A DNA stretch of 64,000 nt, taken from assembly GCA_030323305.1 (NCBI GenBank), contig CP106741.1, positions 1,307,001 to 1,371,000 of the forward strand. Reading direction: 5' to 3'. The notes under the pieces were generated by a model, which searched no databases, was not told the DNA's origin, and worked only from the letters and a program-made list of their open reading frames with translations. Both the position numbers and the translations under genes were made by a program. This DNA is from Paenibacillus sp. CC-CFT747. GTDB lineage: Bacteria > Bacillota > Bacilli > Paenibacillales > NBRC-103111. This document shows, piece by piece, positions 29,515 through 37,394 of the stretch (within the stretch, counting starts at the first letter, position 1; the number at the start of each line of letters is the position of its first letter).

Positions 29515-31017
29515 ATCGAGTAAGAGGGGTGGCTAGCCCCCGTCTTCTCACACCACCGTACATGCGGGTCCGCATACGGCGGTTCCAAAAGGTTAACAAA
29601 GCTCCAGATACCGTGAAAGCAAACTTTTGAGCCCTTTCGCTTTCCCAATAGGAAGTTGGAAGGGCATTGTTGGTGTTCCGGGACATTTCCCATGGCCCTC
29701 GACGTGAATTTGCCATCATAAGGGCAGCCCAGTTCGGTACGCCGAGCGCGCGCAGTTCGCGAATGCGTGTCCTCACCCGTTTCCACTGCTTCCATTGGCA
29801 CATGCGGAGTCTTCTTCGAATCCACTGCTCCAAGGTCTGGCAGTGTGTCTTAGCAGATGCCAACCGGAAATAACCAATCCAGCCTTGCATGTACCGATTC
29901 AGTCGCTGGATGCGTTCTTCCATCGGCATCGGCCGGGTGCGGTCCGTCAGTTCCCGAATCTTCTCCTTAAATCGGGAGATCGTCTTTGGAGCCAGCCGGA
30001 TTGTCGCCTGCCTGTTCGACAGAAAACCAGGTCGTCCAACAGAATGTTGGCCAAAAGCGGACTGAGTGATCCTCCCTGCGGAGTCCCTTCGTCTGTCTTT
30101 TGGCATACGCCACCTGCCATGACTCCTGCATGGAGGTAAGCACGAATCAGCTTGAGAACTCGCTTGTCCGCAACTCTCCGTGCCACCCTTGCCATGAGGA
30201 TGTCGTGGTTCACCCGGTCAAAGAACTTCTCCAGGTCCTTGTCTGCTCGGCATCCCGACCGTGATGGACCGGTTTCTTCAGCAAGCCCTTCTGCAAGTGA
30301 TGAGTCCCATCTTTGACGCCCACTTTTCCTGGTACAGCGATGGGTTTCGCCAAGGAAAACGGGCACACGACGCGGTAAAGCAGGCACAGGCCCATATTCG
30401 AAGCGGCCTTCGATGGGTCGTACCGGGGGCTCCTCCGTTTTGAACCACTCACTTGTAGGCAAGTCGAAGGTTTTCCCCTTCGAGCATCTTCTCCAGCAAT
30501 TCGTTCTGGTCTTTGCGAGAGGAAGGGGCGACTTGTGCCGACGAAGAACTCGGCGCTCCGGCATACCCTAACGGCTTCACTCTTTCTCTTTGCCGCGAGC
30601 TCTCTTGCGAGATATTCTGCTGTCGTTGCTCTTCATGCGAACGCATCGGTTTCCTCTCTCCTTTCCCGTATATGGCCTCTGCTGACTCCTGCGGATTCAG
30701 CGCGGCTTCTCAGCCGCGGTTACGAAGTCTCTTCGCCTATTCCACAGGCCTCCCCAGATAAGAACGTCATCTGTCTGCCCGCGACCACCCAAGTCTACAG
30801 CGTCAGCCCTTGGCGGCTTTGGATTTCGTCTTGTGCGGGAGACTCATCCGGCTGACCCTGCCTCTAATTGGGTTCGTGTACCTTGGCCCGTGCCTTTGCC
30901 TCCGGCTTCCTTCAGATTCCGCCTCACGGCGGACACCCTTGCCCTTGGCTACGGTAGGCGCTCGCCAGCCCCCGTTCGGGACTTCCACCCTAAAGATGAC
31001 GCCCATGCTGGGCGTAC
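29515..31017 (-). mobile_element. Group IIC intron, degenerate
   Basis: The 5' end is GTACGCCCAGCATGGGCG at 31017, with the conserved tracts TAGGGTGGAAGTCCCGAAC, GCAAGGGTGTCCG and GAATCTGAAGGAAGC of class C introns. Domain V lies near 29527-29590 (CCGCCGTATGCGG, CCGCATGTACGGTGG) and the 3' end reads CTTACTCGAT at 29515. It stands directly behind the hairpin and T-run of the DUF488-gene terminator, the usual IIC target. The first base (G-T-A rather than G-T-G) is atypical. The encoded reverse transcriptase is destroyed, so the intron cannot move by itself. Confidence 0.88.
29595..30646 (-). pseudogene. Group II intron reverse transcriptase/maturase, broken by stop, inversion and deletion
   Basis: Minus-strand pieces: the N terminus (…LLEKMLEGENLRLAYK, then a stop, then NGGAPG); palm part DLEKFFDRVNHDILMARVA and EGTPQGGSLSPLLANILLDDL; thumb and maturase part RLKxx-like WIGYFRLASAK and RLRMCQWKQWKRVRTRIREL. 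About 180 bp between (30247-30430) encodes LGIPTVMDRFLQQALLQVM and YSDGFRQGKRAHDAVKQAQA on the opposite strand, so it is inverted. The catalytic YADD segment that should follow LLDDL is missing. The residues before the inversion (VDG to LLG) are also gone. Confidence 0.82.
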
Positions 31018-31019
31018 CG

Positions 31020-31052
31020 CAAAAATCCACATCCTCCTGGGGATGTGGATTT
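31020..31052 (-). terminator. Terminator of the DUF488 gene, carrying the intron insertion
   Basis: 12-bp stem AAATCCACATCC/GGATGTGGATTT, then TTTTTGC on the minus strand, followed at once by the intron 5' end at 31017. Confidence 0.85.
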
Positions 31053-31089
31053 ACATGCCGGAGAAAGGGATGTCCCCCTCTCTCCGTTT

Positions 31090-31467
31090 TCATTTCGAGG
31101 CCTTGTCTTCAACGTTTTTCATTTCATGAACGACTTCAGCGAGAACGACGGCTTGATTCTTCTCCTCCGTTTTCGCCGAAAAGAGCAGCGTGACCACGCC
31201 TTCTTCTGACCATTTCAGCAATTGCTTTACCAACACAATCTTCGATTCGTCCTCTAGAAGCTCTTTCCGGTATCTTTCCTTAAACTCCTCGAAGGTTGCC
31301 TGCTCGTGAAACCACTTCCTCAATTCGTGGCTTGGCGCCACTTCCTTCATCCATTCATGAATCGCCGCCTTTTCCTTGGAGAAGCCTCTTGGCCACAGCC
31401 GATCCACCAAAATCCTCTTTCCATCCGATTCCTGAATCGGATCGTAAATGCGTTTGGTCCGAATCAT
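31090..31467 (-). CDS. DUF488 family protein (YeaO-like)
   Basis: 125 residues. Signature RIYDPIQESDGKRILVDRLWPRG at the N terminus, then WFHEQATFEEFKERYRKEL and the end segment VVTLLFSAKTEEKNQAVVL. Family function unknown; members are found beside stress and metal genes. Fourth gene of the minus-strand cluster with the dioxygenase, hydrolase and DoxX genes, 29 bp behind the dioxygenase, so it is probably co-transcribed. Confidence 0.85.
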   Translation of the reverse strand: MIRTKRIYDPIQESDGKRILVDRLWPRGFSKEKAAIHEWMKEVAPSHELRKWFHEQATFEEFKERYRKELLEDESKIVLVKQLLKWSEEGVVTLLFSAKTEEKNQAVVLAEVVHEMKNVEDKASK

Positions 31468-31496
31468 CTTTATTTACCTCATTCAGTCGCCATTTC

Positions 31497-32279
31497 TTAA
31501 TTAAATTGCCAGCAGCTTAAGCTCAGGTTGCCATATTGATAGCTGCGGTGCAGCAGTTTGGCCTGACGATTAGAATCACCGGCTCCCATCGCAAGAAACA
31601 GCGGAATGAAGTGTTCGTTTGTCGGTACAGCCTCCTGGGCATACGGGGCCAGTTCGCGATACTGAAACAACGCTTCCGTGTCCCATGACTCAAGCTTGCT
31701 TTGAAGCCAGCTGTCGAACTGCTTCGCCCATTCATCTACTTGTTCAGACCGCCAATTCAGTCTCCTCAAATTGTGGACGGTTCCCCCGCTTCCAATAATC
31801 AGAATATCCTGCTCCCTAAGCTCCGCCAACGCTTTGCCGATTTGATACTGCTCTTCGTTGGACAAATACCGGTTTACGGATAGAGCTACAACCGGGATAT
31901 CCGCCTCAGGATACAGCAGCTTTAGAACCGCCCAAGCCCCATGGTCCAGTCCTCTTCTCTCATTCAGAACACTTGGTATGCCGTGTTTCTCAAACAGGGA
32001 ATGAACCTGCTCGCTCAACGAGCGATCGCTTTTGGCCGGATAGGTCATCTCGTAAAGCTCATCCTGAAACCCGCCAAAATCATATATGGTTTCATACGTC
32101 TCAGCAGCGCTGACGGTCTGAATCTGTTCTTCCCAATGAGCGGAAAAGAGCACGATCGCTTTAGGTCTGGGTGTATGATCCTTGAAGCTTTTGAGTAATT
32201 GAGTATATTCGTTATCTTCAAGCACAATGGACGGAGCACCATGCGCAAAGAAATAGGATGGCATCATAAGGTTTCTCAC
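31497..32279 (-). CDS. Extradiol ring-cleavage dioxygenase, LigB / 4,5-DOPA dioxygenase family
   Basis: 260 residues. Metal-site elements of the YgiD-type family: FFAHGAPSIVLE near the start, VLFSAHWEEQ (about 45), GLDHGAWAVLK (about 112), and IIGSGGTVHNLR (about 155). Opens catechol-type rings using non-haem iron or a related metal. In an operon with a DoxX protein and an alpha/beta hydrolase, echoing the catDE and mhq quinone/catechol detoxification operons of Bacillus subtilis. Confidence 0.9.
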   Translation of the reverse strand: MRNLMMPSYFFAHGAPSIVLEDNEYTQLLKSFKDHTPRPKAIVLFSAHWEEQIQTVSAAETYETIYDFGGFQDELYEMTYPAKSDRSLSEQVHSLFEKHGIPSVLNERRGLDHGAWAVLKLLYPEADIPVVALSVNRYLSNEEQYQIGKALAELREQDILIIGSGGTVHNLRRLNWRSEQVDEWAKQFDSWLQSKLESWDTEALFQYRELAPYAQEAVPTNEHFIPLFLAMGAGDSNRQAKLLHRSYQYGNLSLSCWQFN

Positions 32280-32281
32280 TC

Positions 32282-32935
32282 CTAGTTTGTAATCAAACCG
32301 GCATCCTGCTTAAGCCAATTTAGAACATCAAGCTGATTCTCTTCCGAAACACCATGGTCGGTCGGGTATATTTTGAATGTCAGAAGCGGTGTCTGATCCT
32401 TAAAATACGCCGCCGTCTCGTGCCCGATCCGAACTGGGAAAACGGAATCGTACTCTCCATGTGAGACAAATACCGATACTTCCTTCACGCTGTGCAGCGA
32501 ATATTCCGCCTTCACAAAGTCGGGAACATACCCGTTCAGCGCAACGATTCCTTTCAGTCCATTTCCCATTGTAAGCGCAAGCGACATAGAGAGGATCGCG
32601 CCTTGGCTAAAGCCGAGCAAATAACGCTTGGCCGGATCAATAGGATATTTCTCCGTTGCATACTCCATGAAAGCTTCGAGCTGCTTTACGGCTTCATCAA
32701 ACTTTTCCCGTATAGGATTGCCCAGACTTTTCAATTCGTAATACTGATAACCTGCTCCGAGCGGCAGATTGCCGCGAATGCCGATAATAATGAAATCATC
32801 AGCCAACGGAGAGACTATACCGAACATATTTCGTTCATTGGAGCCTTTGCCATGCAGCGTAAAGACAACTGGATATTTCTTACCCGGGTCCCTATTGGCC
32901 GGTAAATGCACGTCATATGGATAAGCTGGATTCAT
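32282..32935 (-). CDS. Alpha/beta hydrolase, carboxylesterase/MhqD-like
   Basis: 217 residues. Nucleophile elbow LLGFSQGAIL (Ser about 100), oxyanion segment FTLHGKGSNERN, later Asp in SHGEYDSVFP and His in YPTDHGVSE. Resembles MhqD-type carboxylesterases of quinone stress operons. Start taken at MNPAYPYD behind GAGAGGGG; a longer reading upstream overlaps the DoxX gene end and lacks a ribosome site. The stop lies 3 bp before the dioxygenase start. Confidence 0.88.
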   Translation of the reverse strand: MNPAYPYDVHLPANRDPGKKYPVVFTLHGKGSNERNMFGIVSPLADDFIIIGIRGNLPLGAGYQYYELKSLGNPIREKFDEAVKQLEAFMEYATEKYPIDPAKRYLLGFSQGAILSMSLALTMGNGLKGIVALNGYVPDFVKAEYSLHSVKEVSVFVSHGEYDSVFPVRIGHETAAYFKDQTPLLTFKIYPTDHGVSEENQLDVLNWLKQDAGLITN

Positions 32936-32957
32936 AAAAATCCCCTCTCGTTGTAAA

Positions 32958-33362
32958 TTATGCGCTGCGTTTTCTCCTGATAAGACGGTCAACTGAGACT
33001 GGAGACGGATCGGCTACAGCCAAATACAAGGAAATCAGAATAAAGCCGAGGTCCAGTTCGTAGCCAGCCATTTGACCATTACCAAGAAGTCCAGCGGAAA
33101 GCTTTGCGGTAAAAATAGCGCCAAGTAGCAGCACTACGAACAATACGGATACATAACGGGTAAACAAGCCCGCAATTAGCATAATTCCTCCTACTAGCTC
33201 AAGCGTCGCAACTCCATAAGCCATGAATCCAGGAATGCCAATTGAGCTGAGCCATGCATCTACATTGCCTAGACCCATTTGAAACTTGGCAATCCCGTGA
33301 AACATAAAAATAATTCCCAACACTACTCTCATAATTACCGAAACAACTGCTGTCTTTGTCAT
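32958..33362 (-). CDS. DoxX family membrane protein (CatD/MhqP-like)
   Basis: 134 residues with four membrane helices; FMFHGIAKFQMGLGNV and AYGVATLELVGGIMLIAGLF are DoxX hallmarks. Start at MTKTAVVS behind GGAGAG. Heads the operon with the hydrolase, dioxygenase and DUF488 genes. In Bacillus subtilis the DoxX-like CatD and MhqP partner dioxygenases or hydrolases against quinones and catechol; a similar role is inferred here. Confidence 0.9.
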   Translation of the reverse strand: MTKTAVVSVIMRVVLGIIFMFHGIAKFQMGLGNVDAWLSSIGIPGFMAYGVATLELVGGIMLIAGLFTRYVSVLFVVLLLGAIFTAKLSAGLLGNGQMAGYELDLGFILISLYLAVADPSPVSVDRLIRRKRSA

Positions 33363-33454
33363 TCGTATTCTCTCCTTCAATCAATATTAGTTATAAAGAA
33401 TTAAAATTTATATTAGAAATATATTACGAAACGCCTAGCCTGTCAATGGAAATT

Positions 33455-33483
33455 TTGATAATATATATTTATATTTTATATTA
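33455..33483 (+). promoter_or_regulatory. Probable sigma-A promoter of the XRE-cupin gene
   Basis: TTGATA, 17 bp, ATATTA on the plus strand, 28 bp upstream of the start codon. The 149-bp divergent region is very AT-rich with repeated ATATTA/TAATAT elements that could be regulator sites. Confidence 0.5.
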
Positions 33484-33511
33484 CTAATATCTTAAGTGGA
33501 GGTGCATTCGG

Positions 33512-34060
33512 ATGGACATTGGCTCCACAATAAGAGCGATTCGGAAACGAAAGAACATCACCATTGCCCAAATTTGCGAAGAAACCGGCTTGTCCCAAGG
33601 CTTCATGAGTCAAGTCGAAACCAATAAAACCTCTCCTTCCATATCCACTCTGGAAAATATAGCCCAGGCCTTGAAAGTGCCTTTGGCTTATTTGCTTTTA
33701 AAGAAGGATCAGCGGATGAATAAAGTCTTTAAGAAGGAACGAAAAATCACGACAAGCGGCCCTGAGAAATTAAAAGTGGAGCATCTGAGTTCAACGAAGA
33801 ACTTGAGGATGATGCTGGTTGAGTTTCCTCCTGGGGCTTCAACGGGAGACGAACCTCATGCACATGAGGGTGAGGAGGTCCATGTGGTCATTAAAGGGAG
33901 AGTCTACGCAGAGCAGGGGGAGGACGGGGCCGAATTCCATGAGGGCGATTCCTTCAGTTGGAACGCGTGCACGCCTCATCTGGTAAAAAATATGGGCGAG
34001 GATACAGCTATTGTGCTTATTTCTATCTATACCGAGACCGACAACGGATGGGATCTGTAA
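33512..34060 (+). CDS. XRE-family regulator with C-terminal cupin sensor
   Basis: 182 residues. HTH at 1-65 (IRAIRKRKNITIAQICEETG, LSQGFMSQVETNKTSPSIST), cupin_2 barrel at about 105-175 with metal-type histidines in DEPHAHEGEEVHVVIKG and CTPHLVKNM. Such proteins sense small molecules or metals. Divergent from the DoxX operon, which it may regulate; no proof in the sequence. GTGGAGGTG before the ATG is a strong ribosome site. Confidence 0.92.
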   Translation: MDIGSTIRAIRKRKNITIAQICEETGLSQGFMSQVETNKTSPSISTLENIAQALKVPLAYLLLKKDQRMNKVFKKERKITTSGPEKLKVEHLSSTKNLRMMLVEFPPGASTGDEPHAHEGEEVHVVIKGRVYAEQGEDGAEFHEGDSFSWNACTPHLVKNMGEDTAIVLISIYTETDNGWDL

Positions 34061-34439
34061 ATAGGAAAGGGCAGTCTAAACTGTACGATCGTCTAATAGG
34101 CAAGCCGTTACATCCATTTGGATTTCGATGCGTTTGTTGCATCTACAACGTATGTGATACCCTTCAGACGGCTCAAGAAGAGATTCGGCATGGTATACAC
34201 CTGAGCCTTAAAGAATAGTTATCCCAATCTTAGGGCAAAATTAACTTTACCCTGATATTATTTATCCTAGGTTTAGGACTAAATAATATCAGGGTAAGGT
34301 TTTATATCAGACGGGAATAGTAAGCACCGGAAGATGTAATGAAATAATGGAAAACTTTATTCTGGATAAATGACATAAGGGTGAAACAATGGGGTTTTAA
34401 ATAACCTTATTGAAAAAATACCGATAAGGAGACGAAGAA
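34061..34439. other. Intergenic region with one long hairpin
   Basis: No gene seen. The only clear structure is the 34247-34297 hairpin. A purine-rich site AAGGAGACGAAGAA ends the region as the ribosome site of the next gene. Confidence 0.6.
34247..34297. terminator. Long perfect hairpin, probable bidirectional terminator
   Basis: Outer arms of 18 bp match perfectly (TTACCCTGATATTATTTA and its complement), with an inner TCCTA/TAGGA stem. About 190 bp after the XRE-cupin gene and 140 bp before wrbA. The stem is AT-rich and has no clean T-run, so its terminator role is uncertain; a small transposon-derived palindrome is an alternative. Confidence 0.5.
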
Positions 34440-35060
34440 GTGGCAAATGTAAAATTAGCGATTGTGTACTACAGCACCACGGGAACCAACTATCAATTAG
34501 CTCAGTGGGCTGCTGAAGCTGGAAAACAAGCAGGTGCGGAAGTAAAAATTCTTAAAGTACAAGAGCTTGCACCACAATCCGTTATTGAAGGAAATCCTGG
34601 TTGGAAAGCTCATGTAGAGGCAACAAAAGATATTCCCGTTGCTACTCCGGATGATATTGTATGGGCGGACGCTATCATTTTTAGCACCCCAACTCGTTTC
34701 GGAAACGTCGCTTCTCAAATGAAGCAATTCCTAGATACCACAGGTGGCATTTGGTTCCATGGAAAAACTGTTAACAAAGTGGTTAGTGCAATGACTTCAG
34801 CCCAAAATGCTCATGGCGGTCAAGAACAAACCATACTTCAGTTGTATACTTCGATGTATCATTGGGGCGCAATTGTTGTTGCACCAGGCTACACGGACCC
34901 TGCTTTGTTCGCAGCCGGTGGAAACCCCTATGGGACCAGTGTATCGGTGGACCAAAGCAATCAAATTGTAGGAGATAAGCAGGCTTATCAAGCCGCCGTT
35001 GCTCATCAAACGAAACGTGTAATTACCGTTGCCGAATGGGTTAAAAAAGGAAGCCAATAA
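34440..35060 (+). CDS. wrbA: NAD(P)H:quinone oxidoreductase, WrbA family
   Basis: 206 residues, flavodoxin-like. FMN phosphate loop YYSTTGTNYQLA at the N terminus, IIFSTPTRFGNVASQMKQFLD (about 78-98) and SAQNAHGGQEQTI (about 120) are WrbA signatures. Reduces quinones by two electrons, avoiding semiquinones, which fits the adjacent catechol/quinone cluster. GTG start behind AAGGAGA. Own terminator. Confidence 0.95.
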   Translation: MANVKLAIVYYSTTGTNYQLAQWAAEAGKQAGAEVKILKVQELAPQSVIEGNPGWKAHVEATKDIPVATPDDIVWADAIIFSTPTRFGNVASQMKQFLDTTGGIWFHGKTVNKVVSAMTSAQNAHGGQEQTILQLYTSMYHWGAIVVAPGYTDPALFAAGGNPYGTSVSVDQSNQIVGDKQAYQAAVAHQTKRVITVAEWVKKGSQ

Positions 35061-35061
35061 T

Positions 35062-35097
35062 AAAAAATGCCTGACCTCCTCTGGTCGGGCATTTTTT
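35062..35097. terminator. Bidirectional terminator between wrbA and the TRIC gene
   Basis: 15-bp stem AAAAAATGCCTGACC/GGTCGGGCATTTTTT, T-runs on both strands; convergent genes end on both sides. Confidence 0.92.
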
Positions 35098-35775
35098 ATT
35101 GGACAGACCCCAGAAATCGAAACAGCGACAGATTAGGACGGCATCGTTTCCTTCTGCATGCGGCTTTGAATTTGGTGCTTTTTTTCAGACTGCATGGAAG
35201 ATGAAGCCTCCATTTAAAGCGAATGGCTAACATGCGGATTGTAACAATACTAAAGACAATTAATGTAAGTTGAATCGGATCCGTAAAACCCAACCAAATA
35301 CAAACTCCACAAAGCATAGCCAATACGGCGTGAATTTCCTCTTTCAATGCGATAGGATTCCTCCTTGCCAAAAGATCACGAATCATTCCTCCACCCAATC
35401 CAGTAAAGATTGCCGCCAAAAGCAAAATCCCTATATGATCATGAACCTGTTTTGCCGACAAGGCCCTTGTAAGGCAAAAGAAGCAAGGCCAATGGAGTCA
35501 AAGAATAAGCCCCACTTTTTCCAGTGAAGAATCCATTGAGTCGGTAAAAATACGAGTAAAGTAAGAATACCTAAAACGATAGAAATGGTAAACGAATCCC
35601 AAATAAGGGATATAGGGGCGTCGATTACAATATTCCTGACGATTGCTCCCCCAAAGGAAGTGGCCAGACCCAAAACAAATACTCCTATAAAGGAATATTC
35701 GGCTTCGATCGCCACAAGAGCTCCGGTAATAGCATAAGCCATTATCCCAATGAGATGTAAAACAAACCAGGACAT
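35096..35775 (-). CDS. TRIC-type cation channel family protein (UPF0126; one apparent frameshift)
   Basis: 226 residues with six to seven membrane helices in two repeats. Family signatures FVLGLATSFGGAIVRNIVI and AAIFTGLGGGMIRDLLARR. The frame breaks in a G3 run near 35463; one G restores ALQGALSAKQVHDHIG. Homologues are potassium- or amino-acid-linked channels. A terminator-like structured leader lies ahead of it. The last 20 residues are basic and may run on into the shared terminator. Confidence 0.85.
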
Positions 35776-35804
35776 GTTTCAACCCCCAATAATTTGTTAA
35801 AAAT

Positions 35805-35864
35805 AAAAAAACTCCTCTATAAGGGAACCGGCCGAAATTCGGCAAGTTATCCTTATAAAGGAGT
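35805..35864 (-). promoter_or_regulatory. Structured leader with terminator-like hairpin before the TRIC gene
   Basis: On the minus strand a long stem ACTCCTTTATAAGG / CCTTATAGAGGAGT (one mismatch) encloses a second stem GCCGAAATTCGGC and is followed by TTTTTTTATTTTT, all 30-90 bp ahead of the ATG. This is the form of an attenuator or riboswitch expression platform. I do not recognise the class. Sequence further upstream to about 36000 may hold a ligand-binding part. Confidence 0.6.
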
Positions 35865-36037
35865 AGTAAGTTAGCAAACCATACTAAATTACCATTCCGC
35901 GAACCCTTTTTAGAATTGGATGGACCATTGACAAACGATATCAAAGCCCCATCGGCATTTACGTCTGAATAATTATAAATGAAAATGGTCCGCTCTGCAA
36001 TTTATAAAAATTCCCAAAAGGAAAGGATGACGGATTT

Positions 36038-36381
36038 TTGAATAAAGAAACCAGCTTTAATGACATTATACGACGTGTGAGAAAAGAGCTTTTGGTAAAG
36101 GACCCGAGCGTATACAAACCCATTTTGTTAAAAATATGGCCGTCACACTCCTATATGGTAATTTAACTCCAACGGAAAAATTTATCGCCCGTACCCCAGA
36201 AGGGAAAGAAATGGTACATATCGCACGCACACGAATGATACAGGAGGTTTATTCCAACCATATGCCAATTGGATTAGAAGAGCTAGTCGGCTCTAAACTC
36301 GTTCATTTGTTTTCGGATATCCATGTTGATGAAGATATGGCCGTTTCCGTATTTGTTTTCGATCATATTATTCAAGCATAG
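36038..36381 (+). CDS. DUF2294 domain protein (one apparent frameshift)
   Basis: 114 residues. NKETSFNDIIRRVRKELL at the start, then RIQTHFVKNMAVTLLYGNLT and the conserved LTPTEKFIARTPEGKEMV; the end is VHLFSDIHVDEDMAVSVFVF. Function of the family is unknown. TTG start behind GGAAAGGATG; an ATG 11 bp upstream is followed by an early stop. One C added at the C3 run near 36103 joins the two parts. Confidence 0.82.
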
Positions 36382-36404
36382 GAAAGTCTCTTCAAAAGCA
36401 AAGA

Positions 36405-36432
36405 GGCCATCATCCTCACGCGGATGATGGCC
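36405..36432 (+). terminator. Hairpin after the DUF2294 gene
   Basis: Perfect 11-bp stem GGCCATCATCC/GGATGATGGCC, 6-nt loop, 24 bp past the stop; no T-run. The repeat copy E begins at its 3' foot. Confidence 0.6.
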
Positions 36433-36590
36433 GGCGAGGGAGTATCTCTATCTTGATCCAACTTGCTCACGAAGCCCACTCGCCGAGGGTCAACCTTAGC
36501 GGTAGATAGAGATGCCGTACTCCCTCCGCTTCGCTCCGGTCCGTGCGGACTGAACCCCAAGGCTTCGCCTCCCGAGGCTCTTCCACCATA
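36433..36590. repeat. Copy E of the terminator-associated repeat
   Basis: About 155 bp. Contains a long inverted pair: GAGGGAGTATCTCTATCT (36436-36453) and AGATAGAGATGCCGTACTCCCTC (36504-36526). The right end reads GGCTTCGCCTCCCGAGGCTC then TTCCACC. About 85-90 percent identical by eye to copy F, which follows at once. Confidence 0.85.
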
Positions 36591-36592
36591 AC

Positions 36593-36622
36593 AAAAAACC
36601 CGACCTCGTGCGGTCGGGTTTC
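36593..36622. terminator. Hairpin between repeat copies E and F
   Basis: 10-bp stem AAACCCGACC/GGTCGGGTTT, 6-nt loop, identical with the ssrA terminator at 36794-36822, including the following CTTGATGGTGGAGGCGAGGG. Confidence 0.8.
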
Positions 36623-36627
36623 TTGAT

Positions 36628-36790
36628 GGTGGAGGCGAGGGAGTATCTCTATCTTGATCCAACTTGCTCACGAGGCTTATGCGCCGAAGACAACCTTAGC
36701 GGTAGATAGAGATGCCGTACTCCCTCCGCTTACGCTCCGGTCCGTGCGGACTGAACCCCAGGGCTTCGCCTCCCGAGGCTCTTCCACCAT
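36628..36790. repeat. Copy F of the terminator-associated repeat
   Basis: Starts GGTGGAGGCGAGGGAGT, identical to the last 17 bases of the tmRNA gene (as read on the plus strand), then follows copy E closely and ends TTCCACC at 36789. Flanked on both sides by the same terminator hairpin, so copy F plus hairpin behaves as a tandem duplication of about 200 bp. Confidence 0.85.
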
Positions 36791-36793
36791 AAC

Positions 36794-36822
36794 AAAAAAC
36801 CCGACCTCGTGCGGTCGGGTTT
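36794..36822 (-). terminator. Terminator of ssrA
   Basis: AAACCCGACC/GGTCGGGTTT stem followed on the minus strand by TTTTTTG; 6 bp past the tmRNA 3' end. Confidence 0.9.
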
Positions 36823-36827
36823 CTTGA

Positions 36828-37189
36828 TGGTGGAGGCGAGGGAGTCGAACCCCTGTCCGAAAATAACGCCACATAAGCTTCTACGGGTGTAGTTACAGCT
36901 TTGATGTCACCCTGGAATCGCCCTGTAACCGGCTATTCGTCGGGTCAGCCTGATTGTCTTCTTCAGCACACCCCAGGCGGAGATGTGACAGCGTATCCCA
37001 CTAAGGTTGAGCCCCTATCCCGCCACATGGGCGATGGAGGGTAGAAGCACGAGAGCTGTTATTAGGCAGCTACTGCGTAGGTTTGTTGTTGTTTGCCGTT
37101 TAATAGGCTTTAGCGTTGATGAAGTGGACGCGTCCCCACTACCCGCTACTCATGCTCGAACTATCCCCGTCGAATCCATAAACGCCCCC
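36828..37189 (-). ncRNA. ssrA: tmRNA (ssrA)
   Basis: 362 nt. 5' end GGGGGCGTTTATGGATTCGA at 37189; 3' end GGTTCGACTCCC...CCTCCACCA at 36828 with the T-arm of the tRNA-like domain. The resume reading frame at 37097-37065 encodes GKQQQTYAVAA followed by two TAA stops, giving the tag A-GKQQQTYAVAA after the tRNA-borne Ala. The CCA end is encoded. Works with SmpB, encoded next to it, to rescue stalled ribosomes and mark proteins for ClpP. Confidence 0.97.
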
Positions 37190-37394
37190 ATGTAGAAGGG
37201 ATGCCAGGATTAAGAAAAGACATCGAGCCTTAAGTAGTTCCGGCCTCATCAGCCGTACTTCTAGTATAGCATATATCCTAAGAAAATGCTCGTTTCTCGA
37301 GCAGGAAAACCCTATAATTCTGTAACCAATCCAGGATAAGCTTGGCTAACCGCCGCGCGCGAACGAAGATCCAACGCACAACCATCATTCTCTT

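Noticed and set aside
36433..36790. Second, truncated tmRNA or tRNA gene
   Set aside because: Only 17 bases match the tmRNA 3' end; no T-arm (GTCGAACCC) and no tRNA fold follow.
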